Below, one piece after another: positions 33,717 to 47,008 of a stretch of DNA of 64,000 bases. A program made the translations under genes and the position numbers. Position 1 is the first letter of the stretch, and the number at the start of each line of letters is the position of its first letter. Source of the stretch: Plasmopara viticola (lineage: Eukaryota > Oomycota > Peronosporomycetes > Peronosporales > Peronosporaceae); NCBI GenBank assembly GCA_001695595.3, contig MBPM02000019.1, forward strand, positions 806,001-870,000, read 5' to 3'. A model generated the notes under the pieces. It was given only the letters and a program-made list of their open reading frames with translations. It did not search any database and had not been told where the DNA came from.

Positions 33717-33979
33717 AAGGCATTTTCTTTGCCAGAAGGTGATGCAACACTATGGCATTGCGACGAACGCACTGTGCAGCAAGCTTTTAATTGCTTTAAA
33801 AAAGCAATTTAAAGGCATTTTTTTTGCCAGAATGTGATCCGACACTATGGTGTAACGACAAACACATTGTGAAGCAAGCCTATAATTTGTTTAAAGCCTT
33901 AAAGTTGCCCAAGAAAACACATTAAAGGCTTGCTGCACAGTGTATAAGTCGTAATGCCATAGTATTGCATCACCTTCTG
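33717..33979. repeat. Three-copy repeat with one inverted copy
   Basis: A unit of about 58 bases starting CAGAAGGTGATGCAACACTATGG occurs at 33733-33790, as a diverged direct copy at about 33828-33890, and as an inverted copy at 33922-33979. A shared 5' leader (AAGGCATTTT.TTTGCC) precedes both direct copies. The outer pair could form a hairpin of about 58 bp. Confidence 0.75.
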
Positions 33980-36900
33980 TTAGATCTGCAAACTCGTTTG
34001 GTTCATACATGTTAACCATCTCTGTAGAGTTTCTTTCCAATAGACACCATCGTTGTGACTTTTGTAGCTTCTAAATGGTTTTACCAGCTGATCAATTTGC
34101 ATAGCTTGCTAGCTAGCTCACAGACCTCTATATTGTCTTCTGGGCTTTGCGTGTCGTCGGAATCTGGTATACACAGCTATATCACGACACAAACTAGCCT
34201 TTAAGAAGTCAAAGACCATGAGGCATATTACCGTAGATTTTCTACACGTCGGATGACGACATGGTCGCTCTTAAAGCACGCTCGCGCCGCGAGCGTCTAT
34301 TACCTGCTATCTAGAGTGTTAAATTTCCTTGTCTCATGCCCAATTACAACCTCATAGAAAGTCAAGAAAATAAGTGTTCTTCGTAAGAAAGTCTGATTTT
34401 TTCGTGTGAGCCTGTGGCTCAAGTCTAGTTTTAATTAGAAAATAGTCTGAACCTGCCACTCTCAGATGAGCTACACAATGGCCACACACTGAGCCAAAGT
34501 GTCTCACTAATAGATGCTCATTGGCGACCACAGTTTAATTGTTGCATCTCACACGAGCTCTTTGATTAAACGTTTGTGCTCGATAAGCCAAATTGTCGAC
34601 CTCTATAAGCTACAAGAGTATGATTTACATTAAATGCGAGCTAAGCCTTGCCGTTTGATAGCTTCAAGGGCATCCATTCAAATCGGGCCAGACGAGCCGA
34701 CTGCGATCGGCAGAGAGGCTAGCATAGGTACGATGGATATCTATAAGAACGCGGAGCGAAATACACGCGCAGTCATACGAGTTACGGCTTTGGTATCACA
34801 CGTCTCGAGCACGGACAATCGAGCTCGCTTAGCGGTTAGAATGGAAAGAGGCTTGGCGCCGGTAATGCGAACCATATCTGTGATACGTCTTCCATGAAAC
34901 ACTTAAGAGCGATATACTCAGCGTATTTAAGTAATGATGCTCAACCTATATACCAAGTTCTAATGTTTCTACTTCTTACTCCTCCATTCCATGCGCATTT
35001 ATTTAAAGACAGTAAGATCTTTGACACAAATTCGTGGACTTGCTTGCGCATTGAGCGAGGCTAATCTCAGCAATCCGCTTGACTTTATCTCCTCATTTGG
35101 CCTTGAGCCACAATAATGTTGAGCTCATGGGTCGCGAGATAAGCTTATTCATTCCATAATTGAAGTGCATCTTGTTGTGACAGGTCAATATTGACACAAG
35201 GGACGTTTTGATCCGTCTAAACAGCAAGTCGAGCTATATTTCGCTGCTCTCGCTTAATGTATCAGCCAACCAATGTTAACCATTTATAGGCGCGCAAACC
35301 TTTGGGACGCGTTCGAGCCCACCAAGACTAGATCTAAGTTTCCTTAACCAAGAACACTTGCATGTACAAGCAGCAGTCATCTGCTGATGGCCCCTCCTAT
35401 AAGAACTGTTCAGCTGCCAGGGGGGGCGTATTGACCATGCGCGCATGATAGAAATTTCGCTTATCAAATTTGCCTCCAGCTTTGGTGACGCTGCCTCTTC
35501 GAGCGACCCTTCATAGTTCCTTACGACCGATTGTGGGACTTAGAAACTTTATACACAAGTATAGTGACAGTTAGCCAATTTGCTGTGGTACGACAGGTTT
35601 GCTCGAATAAAGCATTGTGAAGTTGTCAAGATTACCTAACTTTTATAAGCTCAGAGCTGCTGAGTTTTTAAATCGGTGATATGGCGTTTTTAAATGAAAA
35701 ACTCCCATATAAATTTAAAGTCGCCCTCCGTTCATGACTAAGATGTCTTGTTTCGCCTTTTAATTACAGTTAATTTAGACGCTAACCTGGTAAATGGCCG
35801 TTAATGGACTATCGCAACCATGTCATACCCTACTGATACAGTGTGATAGACACAAATTGCGGAAAAGGCATTATCAGCACCTCTATAAGGGTACGGAAAG
35901 GTTTTGCGCTTTGTAAGACCACACCTTCATATAAGACAAGAGCAATTACATGAAAAACTTGTTAGCTCCTTAATTCATCAGAAACGTATTACTCTTACGC
36001 TCGTTAGTCAGTGATTTTTTACCCTCAACACGTTCTCCAACAGGGAGCATTGGATTAAAGCCAATGACTGGACAGTCCACATACTTGCTTGTGTGATTGT
36101 GTAGCCGTTCTAAATAGTGAATAATCGTAGCTATCGAAGTGTCCTGGCCCTGACTGAATGGAAAGCATATTAATTATCTTTTTTAAACCAAGTTTTTAGG
36201 CTGTGTACATAAACAAATTATATTCATCGTCCGATATGGCTAGTTCCTTTCTTACGCCAACTTTTAAAATGACGTGTTAAGAAAATTTGCACATTTTTTT
36301 ATTGATACATTGCATGAATATAAAATTGAAACTCTGTTTTGACTACAGCCATCCACTTGCATCAGAAATGGGCTTCTAGCATTTTGAAAGTCAATGATCA
36401 TACTTTATCCCTATGCAGAGTAACCACTCTGCGGGAGAATAGCAACTCCAACAGCATAAGCATCTAATTAAAGCTATTAATTCGTTAAAGCGACCAAACT
36501 TTTCGCTAATACTCTCGAGTAAGAGCGAAGTTACGCCTTCAGAGCACAACTAAGTGTCTGCCAAGTCGACGCCAATTACCTTAGAGGCTAACTTTAGTAC
36601 CCTGGTCGCCTATGGCATTTTTTTTCAACCTCCTTCGCTGATCAGCGTAAGAAATTTGCCGCTCTTCGTGCCAGGTAGATGGCTTCGCATTAAACCTACT
36701 GATATCTTCACTGAGCTTGCTTGGCAGTCCAAATAAGTGCGAGTTATACAAGCCACATCTGTCGTTTTCATGCCTCACAAAGCTCCTGAAAACGACGAAA
36801 AGCACGTTAAGCTTTTATCGCACATAGCCTCAACAAAGTGGACGTGCAAGTAGAGCGGTACCTTCGTTTTAAGTTTTCTCCGATTGTAAACGTTGGCGGA

Positions 36901-38680
36901 TTACCTTCTCGCATCATTTGATTCGCTGGATCATATTTTCATGAGCACCGCTTTTGCAACGGTCAAAAGAGAGCTCTGCTCACGATTTCTACGTTTATGA
37001 CCTTAGCGACAGAAGGAGTGGTCCAATTAAAATCGTTGATTTACGTAGTTGAATGCGTCATGACGTCAGAACAGTTTTGAAATGCTGATTTGATAGATAA
37101 ACCTAAAACAGGAAATTTCGTATAACTATGTCTAATAATTTATCTAATATCGTAATTACTGCTATTTATAGGTCTCAATTGCGTCCGTCTGTTAAGAACA
37201 GCTTTGAGATTTGCACCCAGCTTGGCGTTTATTTTCAAAGCGGTTGGGAACCCACATAGTGGTATTCGTGGATCAATCAAAGTCATACTGTGACTGAACT
37301 AGGTGATAGTGATAGCGCTATCTCTGTGTCATATAAAGATGTAGCTTAGGGAGGCCGGCTCGTCCGATGGGCCAAAATTAATACTGGCTATCGAGTGCCA
37401 CAATCCCTGTCTCCAGGAGCAAAAGCTGCGTGATTTGCTCGCGTATCAATGCGACTTATTGCTCTGGATCCGAAAAGTGGTTAAACAAGGCCTGGAAACC
37501 TCTGAGCTTGAGTGCCTAATGCAGCACTAGCAAAACAGACAAGGTCGTCGAGTTACGACTCGCCATGCGTCCGTACGCGTCGGTCGCGAGAAGTTCCGAG
37601 GTAAAGGCCACTTTGCATGCCACTAGCACATCGTCCTCTTCTTCTTATTCTTGATAGAGAGAGGGAGCACCACAACCACATAGGGAGCATTCGCTTCGTC
37701 ATCACCGAAGCCGAATTCAGTATCTTATTAAGTAAAGCGAATAAGCTCACTCCGTGAGCTTTCAAAAGGTCGAGACAACACTTTCGACCCTTTCAACATT
37801 CAAGGTTTCAGCCAATTAATTTAGAACTCTTTTTTTTAAAACACTAAGTCTGTGACGTTTTCACGCATCATGGAAGGAAGTAATCCGACCGTTATTGAAT
37901 AGCTGAGCTTAGAAGCAAGAAGTGTTGACTTTTAAAGATCACGCATGTTAGCTAGCCTATTCACGAAAAATGTAATCCTATTAGACGTGATAAGCATTGT
38001 TCAATGCAGTCTCAATAGGCGGAAGCATAGTGCTAACACGTCTTTGACGGCATACTTTACTACTCATCGGTTTGCAGATGGCATGTTATGTATATGTTCA
38101 GCCTGTTGCAAAGCACTTTTACAGCAGTTCCGAAACGAGCCTGTAAAGCAATTTTTTTAATCTATGATAGTTGACTCTGATGTTGCATGTCATAGTCAAT
38201 AAACAACACACCTGTATTGATACTGTCAACTGTGACCAATCCAGTCGCCAAGTTATTTAATTCACTCAAATATTTAATAAATAAAAATACTAGTTTTGTC
38301 TGCCGAGTCTTTCGGGAGACCGAAAACAAATTCATAGAAAGGCATAGGCAAGCTTGCCAATGGTACAGCTGCACGAGTTGATGGCTTTACTGGCTGGCAC
38401 GTTTTGCATGAGCGCACATATGCACAGATCCACATAAACACCGATCACTGTATCATCAGCTTTATGAAGAATTCACTATAAAATGCTTCCGTGGAGAACA
38501 AGATTACGAATTACTTGAATCAGTGTACTAATGCCATGACTAACTTTCATCGACAACCGATGCAGCCTTGCACTTAACCATGTCGACGGTATACCGTCGA
38601 AGTCCTATTTTTGCTTACCGCCAGTAGCAGAGCCACGCACATATCATCTCGCTCATACACCGCATAAATTTGATCGGCTA
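33980..38680. other. Repeat-like desert, no intact gene
   Basis: Only short, unrelated open frames were found on either strand. I could identify no gene, RNA gene or complete mobile element. Confidence 0.45.
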
Positions 38681-38689
38681 CAGATGACA

Positions 38690-38860
38690 CAGCTGTGACA
38701 CGAGCTTCTTAGGCACGATAGCAAATCAGCCGAAATCTTCTGCTTTCCTGGCTTATACTCTATATCAATTTTATGTTTCGCAAAGAAGATCCATCTGATC
38801 ACTCTCACCGGAGATGCGGTGACTGCGCTGCGATTTGTAACATCGCATGACCTGTACAGA
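38690..38860 (-). pseudogene. Gypsy retrotransposon RNase H end, minus strand
   Basis: The minus strand reads RVIRWIFFAKHKIDIEYKPG then KQKISADLLS, which matches the end of Gypsy RNase H (in the family, about LARW..FFAEY...YKPGKQN.LADALS). Flanking sequence is too damaged to assign. It is on the opposite strand to the other two Gypsy remnants, so it is a separate element. Confidence 0.65.
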
Positions 38861-40192
38861 TCGCAAAAGGCTAAATTTCATGAGGAAAGCTCTAATTTGA
38901 ACATCATTGCAAAGTGCTCTTTGATGGTCACAATACTACATTTCGATAGCCCTCAGCCATCAGAATCCGAAGTCAAACGTGATTAGCCAATCGGATCCCT
39001 CGGCTTGCAGTAGTATTGACACATTGTCATGCGTTGCAGACGACACTAGGTGTTCATTCTGGATTCGATATGACCAAAATCGGTGTCTGTAACGAGTTTC
39101 TTTGACTCTTATTTATGCTTCCCTATATGGGACGTCGCACGCCTTTTTTTAGATGCTTAAATAGTGGTCTAGATTCTACGTGAGCTGCAGAATATTTAGT
39201 ACGACCTTAGTATATTAAACACACTTTTTTAAGTGCAACTTGTTGGTCGATTCTCAATAGATTTGACCATAGCGAAGTCAACCCGAAGACCATCTTTTTC
39301 ACGTTGCAGCACCCTGAAGGAGATTTTGTATCAATCCTATGTGTGCATGCACTATAGTACTGCTCTGCAAGTGAACATTTTGGGTTGACACGACCGTTCT
39401 GTCCGAACTTTGGCAAAATGTCATTATACTATGTGTACACCCCGTCAGTCCTGAACCACTGTGTCAATTTGAACCTTGCAAGCGCGTTTGAAGCCCCTTG
39501 ACGACTTCCAAGGCATACCTATCACTCTCTTGTATGAAAAGTCACTAAGACATGTCAACTAAGTCAAGTGCGCTGTACTTTGTACTCCCGCCATGTTTTT
39601 TAAGCCCTTTTTCTGAAAAAGAAGCGTATATTACGGAGTGGTGGTCGCATTTAGCTTATTGGAAGAGGGCACAGTAAGTCAATCGCCAATTGGTTTCTTG
39701 ACACAAAAAGTTGGCGTAAAGTTGAGCGACCTACTTTCTAGAGTCTCTATACGACCTTTGCACGAAAGAATGCATCAATAGCGTCATCTTGGCTCTTTTG
39801 CGACAGGAATCACCGTGCGACGCATTACCAAAATAAAGTCCAATTTATGACGTACACCTCGATCGATTAGTAGCCTCGAAGCCGAGTCATTTGAAACTGC
39901 AGCACAAATTTTAGGTTGCAATGCTTAAGCCTATTTTTCAAGGCTTAAGCATCGCAAGCTAAGGTCCTGCATTGAATTATTTTCAAAGATTCGATCAAAT
40001 TAAGATCCATTCATAAAGTAAAAAGTGTTCCAAAGAAAAAATAAATTAATCTATGTTGAAAAATTTAATGCGCTAGGTATCATTTCATCGAGAAAGAGTT
40101 AGACTGACGTTGCTTGATGAAACTACTACTTTTGATATGATGATTACATTTCCAACTATGCTATTGTGGTAGGATTTCTTGACATCTAAGAC

Positions 40193-40257
40193 TGACATTC
40201 CATTCAGCTTAAGCAAAGCATGACGTACATGGTTTGCTTAAGCTGGATGGAATGTCA
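40193..40257. repeat. Long hairpin, 25-bp stem
   Basis: TGACATTCCATTCAGCTTAAGCAAA-type arms (40193-40217 and 40233-40257) pair with one mismatch around a 15-base loop. The surroundings show no coding sequence. Confidence 0.8.
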
Positions 40258-43100
40258 GAAATAATTTATGTTCTTATCTGTACTTGCCCCTTCACTTTAC
40301 GAGAGTATAGAGCCGAGTACAATTCCCTTCTCGAATCCTGTCTAATTCAGGCCTTCTCGTCCAAGTAACGATGTTTTGGCTGCCTGAATGGCTCAGTGAT
40401 CGTCATGTGTCGCTAGCGTTTGTTTAAGTGATTGTAAACCAAATCACAAAAAATCTTACTCCGACGTCCAGTGAAGAGCTGCTTGTAGGAGCTATCGTTG
40501 GGCATAAAAATACTTTAAATGCATCGAAAAGCAGCGACCCGAATGTCTCGACTTTACACTAGATATATTACGTGTATGGCACTGCGAACATTACTCACAG
40601 TGTGCGTTGCTCAGAAGGTTACGTATGTGTATTCAGGGCATGTCTTGGTTTTATCTTACCCATACCTTTCTCAGTACTGGTTATGACTTGCATTAGCTCA
40701 TGTCATTCTTGTGCATTGGGGTCTCGGCCTTATTATTTTGGCTGAAAGCTTACCACGCTGCTTATGGAAAGCAGCGAGGGCCTTAATGCGTGCATGATGC
40801 TCAGTGGGCTACTTTCATATCACGCAGAAAGCGTTTAGTCGTTAAAGCCGTGGCTGCAAGTTTAGCATGCCACTTACAGCATGCAGCTATTCTTGCTTCC
40901 GATATGGACCGCTGACTTAACTACATGCAATTTTATGCTCCGGACCTCTACCTTGCAAATCATTACTGTCTTGATTGTTGATTAAGTAAAGGAGAAAGAA
41001 TCAATAATAAGACTTCCGACGAGCTTATTATAGAACCTGAGCGAAGCCGATGGAATACTAGGCCAGGGGTCATAAATGCTGGGTGCATGAGAATCCAATT
41101 ATTAGTAAGATACTGTTTCGGCTTTGAAATTCGACGGGACTTTGTAAGCTGCTTCCCCTTATTGAAATTAGTGCATTAATGATGAAATGTTTGTAAAAAT
41201 AATAAAGACTTGCTATCAGGATATTTTAATCAAATTTGGTCGGCATACCTTTGATGATTACTGGGATCTTAAGAAGCTCCTCAGCACCCATTTTATCGTC
41301 TATGTCAATAAAATTTCCGCGTAATGAGATATTGTAGTTACACAGGATGTATATATAATACTTTCGCAAACACATATACATATAAAATTAAAGGTTGAAT
41401 CTCCTTCTTTTTTCGATATTGATTTGCGATGTGCGTCTGCAAGATTTCGATACGCGGTTAGTCAGTGTAGACAATTGCGCGAAGTTTAAACCTATAGCCT
41501 TATTTTCGGAAACTATTTTGGAAACTTATATAGTTTTTTTGATATATATAATAATATTATATGAATAAATGCATGCTGAAAAGTACAACGCAAGCCTTCT
41601 TTGTGACACAATATTCACTCGCAATATATTATTGTTTGCAACAGGGAAATGTGCAGCTCAAAGTATGCTAATATCTTATCATAAAGAATAATTTTGCAAA
41701 ATCGTTAGTTCGGGGAAATGACACGACAATACTGGCCTCACAAAAAGACTACTACCCAGCTAAGCAGCCCGCCAGTCTTGCCGCATTCCTATGGATAAGA
41801 CATTCGAATAGTTTTTTTATCGTCTCTGTCTTCACAAAACGAGCCTGAAGGTGAGGCGAGAATACTCATAGGCTTTTCATGACTACATTCACCTTCACTT
41901 ATCTGAAGGATCGTTTTCCAGTGATAGAGCTTTCTATTTTGTTAGATCATGCTCGTGAAATTTCTGCCCCATGCATCTGGTTTGACTTTATGCCGAAGAG
42001 GAGGAGCTCTGAAATGAGATATATCGAAGCCACTCAACAAAAACTTTGACTCTGAGGTTACGGACGTGAAGTGATTCGTCAAATGTTGCTGAATTTTATA
42101 TCTTAAAACCCTCAAGATTTACTTGATTCTACAATTAAATTTGAACGTATTGGTCACAGTGCTGGATAGATTTCAAGTGGATCCTCATATCGGGTTTAAG
42201 TCACACTTGTTGTATAGCCTTTTACGATGTCGAATAATATTTTCTAGCTGAATTTGATGCGATGCTAAAGGCACGCACACAGTTGACGTAAGCTTGTACT
42301 AGAGTAACGGCCCTCATAAAACCATTTTTTTGTAGATGCCAGCTGCGCTGGTGATTTTAATTACTGGACAGGAATGCACCGTGAACTGAGAATAACTATG
42401 GACTATCAGTCATCACGAGTGAGGCCGATCGCATATAAAATGAGTCTGATGACAGTTACGAAATATGTGGATTTTTCTCTTCGGTGCAAGGAATAGTTTG
42501 AATGATATAAATTTTACATTTACAGAAGCCGTTCGGCAACGTTGGTGTAAGCTTGAGGCTACTTCGCAGCCATAGCGGGTAAAGGAAATGGCGGGTTTGC
42601 CGGCTCGCCCGCATAGGTCCTGTTCTTTTTTATTGCCTAATGGCAAGGAGTCCAAAGTCCACAGGGCAAAAGAAAATAATATTCACGCGCTCTCGACAGT
42701 GTGTGGGAAGGAGGGCGATGGAATTCACCTTTGTGTCGCTGAAAAGCTTTGGTTAGTCGCTGGCAGAAATTACACATTCAGATGAGATCGTCAGTGGAGT
42801 CGGAGCCCTCCACCAAAACAAAAAAAACTTAGTCCTCATCTATATTGTGCGGTCGATACATACCATAAGAACTTACACCCTGAGAACCCGAAGCAGAAAC
42901 TAGCAGCGGTGAGCATATACTAGTGTACAAAGCTATGCAAAGTATTTAAGTCACGGTAGACCCTGGCTCGTCTATATCTTAAGTACCGGTAAACGATTGT
43001 GATTAGTCAAAACAGGGAGTTGGCGCGACAGGTGAGACCGGCGGAAATCAGGGTGGTCAATTGCTTGACGCGACGCCCCGGACTTCCTCAGGCTCAGAAG

Positions 43101-43124
43101 CGACATGGCCGCAAGGCCATGTCG
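43101..43124. repeat. Perfect 10-bp hairpin with GCAA tetraloop
   Basis: CGACATGGCC, loop GCAA, GGCCATGTCG. The loop belongs to the stable GNRA class if transcribed. Confidence 0.8.
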
Positions 43125-46100
43125 ATTTTGCTGTGTATGCCGCGGCTAAAGAAGTACGCGCCCTAAATGGCTTGGTAGTGCATGATCAACGCTTCATTAG
43201 CACAAAAAAGCTCTGATGAGTCATTTTTGATACATTTTGCAAGCACAGTTTCGTAAAATCAAAGGATGGGGATTTACACATTCAAATCAAAACGAGAGGT
43301 AATGTAATTATTGACATATGGACTTAACGACGTCCTCTAAAATTTCCTTTTGCAGGTGGCCAACTTTCGCTGGTAGCGCCGGCAACTGAAGACATTAGAA
43401 ATAGCATTTTAAACGTATTGAACATGCTTCACAGTTTATTAATATAGAGCTACCATCTACAGAAACTAATGATTTCACAAGTCATCCGCAAGACGCAGTG
43501 AATAGCGCAGCTTCACACCTGAGGGTAACAATGGTTTTTTAGTCGCTATCATAGGGCTGCAAGGCAAGGTCCCTGAAAACAGCATTAGTCCAAGCGCAAA
43601 GAAAAATCTTAAATTCCTCTACGACAACATTGAATCCGGAAGACAAATATTTCTAAATACTGTATCTACTGATAATTTTGCTATGTTACCCCAATTATAC
43701 TGGCTAGAACAGGTGTCAATTACAATATGCTCGTGCTCAACCTTCGACATGCAACTACAAAGCCGAGGCTTATGAGCTTCCAACAGTTCACCAGTACTGA
43801 GAGGCTCTATTTAAGAGCTGACGAGTGAGCTGCGAGTTTTACCGTATAGCAGGTTTTACAAGTCCCAATATATTTGGCCACTCACTAGTACGTCTGGGCC
43901 GCCAATCTGCTACTGATACGACCCTTTCATTTCAAGGTAAATAACTGCCAACTCTAGAAATATGTCGTACTTCAGGTTTTACTTCAATCTTTTGTCATTT
44001 GAAACAACGACTCGAGCTGTATCTGCTGTACTCTGTAGTGGATTAAATTTTTCACTTACTACAATGCAACTTTGATCTTTGTCAGGTACATAACTTCTTG
44101 CCTATGGCATCTTCGCCAGCAATAGGAAATCGGCACTATTTTTGTACGCAAAACGGATCATCGAGCTTGAAATTTTGCTTATTCGGAATAACAAGAACTT
44201 GTTCGTACGAAAGCACGCCGGCAAGTTCTTTAAATTTCCAAGCGTAGTATATGCGCTTAGGCGCCATATTGTAAACAAGCAAATTTATATATGGCTAAGT
44301 AGATTTTTGATGAAGCAATTCACCCATTTGAAGAAGGTACACCTACTACAAAAACGGGCTAAGGCACACCCTAACTTTCTGCTACTCTTATAAGCAAGAA
44401 CGCTTCTGGGATCAGTGGCGGAGAGGCTCGGACAAACTTTGCCTCATAAGTCTTTAATGGAAACACATCCGACTTCACGTAGGAAAGCAGAAGCGCATAC
44501 ACGGGCACCATGAGCTTATTGTGAAGTGGCATGAAATTTGATAAAAGTATGAGATTGGGTATGTTTAGCCTGTGGCATCCTTTCTGCTTGACTGAAAATG
44601 ACAAAGCTGTCAAGCCGCTATCAGCAAGCTTGTTTGCAATTTGGAAGCATAACCGACGAGCCTGGAAGCATAACTGACAAGCCTTTTGTTGGGAGTTCGC
44701 AATCTTTGGCCTCCCGATAGCGTACAACAGGAGTGATTCTAAACCGGCGCTCAGGACTTACGTCTTAAAGCGCATGTCTTGAGAAGCGAGTTGTTTTTGA
44801 CTAAAAGGTTCGAAAATTGTTAAATTTCTTTCTGTGGAAATAAGCTTTACGTTGTAGTACATTGGATGTTTACGAAAACTAAATATAGGTTCTATAATTT
44901 ATTTGGGGTGATATCAGTGCTAGTGATTGCTCAAAAAATTTAACAAGACACCCTTGCCTTCTCGCTTTTACGTCATCTTCTTTGTTGGTCGCATGAGGTG
45001 CTTTTAAAACTCGCATAACCTCCGTATAAGCGCACTAAAACACAGGCTTCCTTAGCCAAGCCCTATTTGTAAATGCGACACAAAAATATGTCTCCATATA
45101 TTCCTCACAACATACAAAACACATGAGCATACTGTTTGGCGTCATGGTCGGGTACCACCCATCTTCTTTTCCTTGTCAGACCCATTGTACGCAGTGCGTA
45201 TCGAAATTCGCGGACGGCGACGCAAGCCGCCGGCGAGTCACATCGCCCTTCGCCCTCCTCTCATCGCGTTAATAACTTCGTCAAATGAACCTACCCGATA
45301 AATGTATCAAGGTTGTCATCTTTAATTTTATGACCTTCTTCCAAAAAGAGGGTGTATCATAGGTCACCTTATCGACAAGGGTATCCCAGGTCGGGTGGTA
45401 GCCCCTTAAACTCAATGGACATTGCGGTTTTAGCGGGCAAGATCGCTCGCATGACCGGTAAGTCGGATGAGTCTAACGCCTATAAGGCACGCCCAGACGA
45501 TAAGTCTTTTTTCAGTACCATAATTGCTAACCCGAAATTGCTTCGCAGCGATAACAAGAAATAGACTAGGCGAATGTTTGCTGGATTATCGATGGTGCTC
45601 CTCATCACAATCATCGCCCGCAGGAGAAGTCGCCTTCGAATCAATGTGCGAAGGTAAATGGTTTGCACACAATTTTTGCTGCAGAGGAGTTGACGGATCT
45701 TTGATAGCATTTTTACACCTAAGCGAATCTCTCACGGACAGAGTTACAAAGCTCGCCGCCCACGGCACACGTGCAGCCTCTGTGGTAGACGTAATCTTTA
45801 ATCATTAACCACATACGATATTTTAGCCTTTGGAAGCCAAATCAGAATTCTCGAGATTTGGCTTGATTATTCTTGAAGATCCGCTCGACCGGCAGCATTA
45901 TTTTGCTGCTTGCATGGCCATGGTCAAGACCAAACCGACTTTTTGTGTGGAAAGGCCGATAATGATGGACTACACTTATCCCTGCCCTCTTAATTGTATT
46001 CCTAGTTTCATTAAGCCAAGCTAAAAACGGCCTTTATGTTCTTACGAGAATAGTGGCCTTATTGTTTGCATATCCTTTCAGACGCTTACTTCTATGTGCT

Positions 46101-46422
46101 CCCTGTTGGACAAGATAGATCATGGGATATCCCTTTATTTACTATAAGACGGCAGTAATAAACTGAAGTTTATCTGTAAGAAAGTCTTTGTGAAGTTTTC
46201 TTCTCTGATAGATACTATTTTGCCGCGAGTCAAACATTGCTCGCGTGTAGTCTTCGGCCTGTACGAAAGAAAATATTACATGCGGACACCAAGGCACGGA
46301 TCGAGGCCTAATATGGGTACAAGTCCAAAATGTTGAATACAACACACATCGGTCGTCTACCAATATAGTCTCTCCGTAATTTTGATATATCAAGAATTCA
46401 TACTTTTCTCCATGTTTAGTAA

Positions 46423-46960
46423 ATGCGTTTATTATGTGATTTATGCTCTTCTTCAGAGCAAGCTATTGTGAGCAATACATTTCCAAAAGGTCCTATTGGC
46501 GTATATCATTTCAAAGCCGACGTGGTGAGGAAAGATAACAATGGCGATATCGTGTCGTGCTCATGTACGACGCTTATCTTCCTCCATCAGAACGTATCTG
46601 GCAGTACGCATATGCAATACAGCGTCATGAAGAGTCGGTGGACGTCCATAAAGGAAAAAAACTTTAGTGCTATTGTGGTGTTTGGTCCTGGCACGATATG
46701 CCGCGGTCCACCGACAGAACTCTATTATCCGTATGTTTTGACTGCATAGGGAAAGATTGATAGATTGCCAATGTACATATGACACGGCTTTTTGCTTGTG
46801 CAACTGCGACAGCAATAACAGCGACCGTGTCGAGGCAGTCACTAAATCTCAATGATAGATTGCAAATAGCGGGCGTCATGGCGGTCGCTACGACTTGTCG
46901 TGTGGTAATTGCAATAGTTACGCGCTGGAGTTACAGTGCCGCGAGTCAAGGAATGTGGTG
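46423..46960 (+). pseudogene. SURNod19-like fragment, left arm of the mirror duplication
   Basis: This is the inverted partner of the pseudogene at 56600-57792. The N-terminal piece (46470-46749) carries FPKGPIGVYHFKADVV, QNVSGSTHMQYSVMKSRW and LYYPYVLTA and then stops. The following 200 bp match only the far 3' end of the right copy (VVIAIVTRWSYSAAS versus VVIAMVTRWKKRS), so the middle of the gene is deleted. It cannot be functional. Confidence 0.7.
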
Positions 46961-47008
46961 AACTTTCACTTAAGTTTACACAACATTAATATTGTCTAGT
47001 GGATACGG

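Larger units (their letters stand above)
38861..46420. other. Repeat-like desert with hairpins, no intact gene
   Basis: AT-rich sequence with scattered short frames. One frame without a start at about 43004-43213 (DFAVYAAAKEVRALNGLVVH near its end) looks protein-derived, perhaps from a retroelement, but I cannot place it. A GNRA-loop hairpin lies inside it at 43101-43124. Confidence 0.4.
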
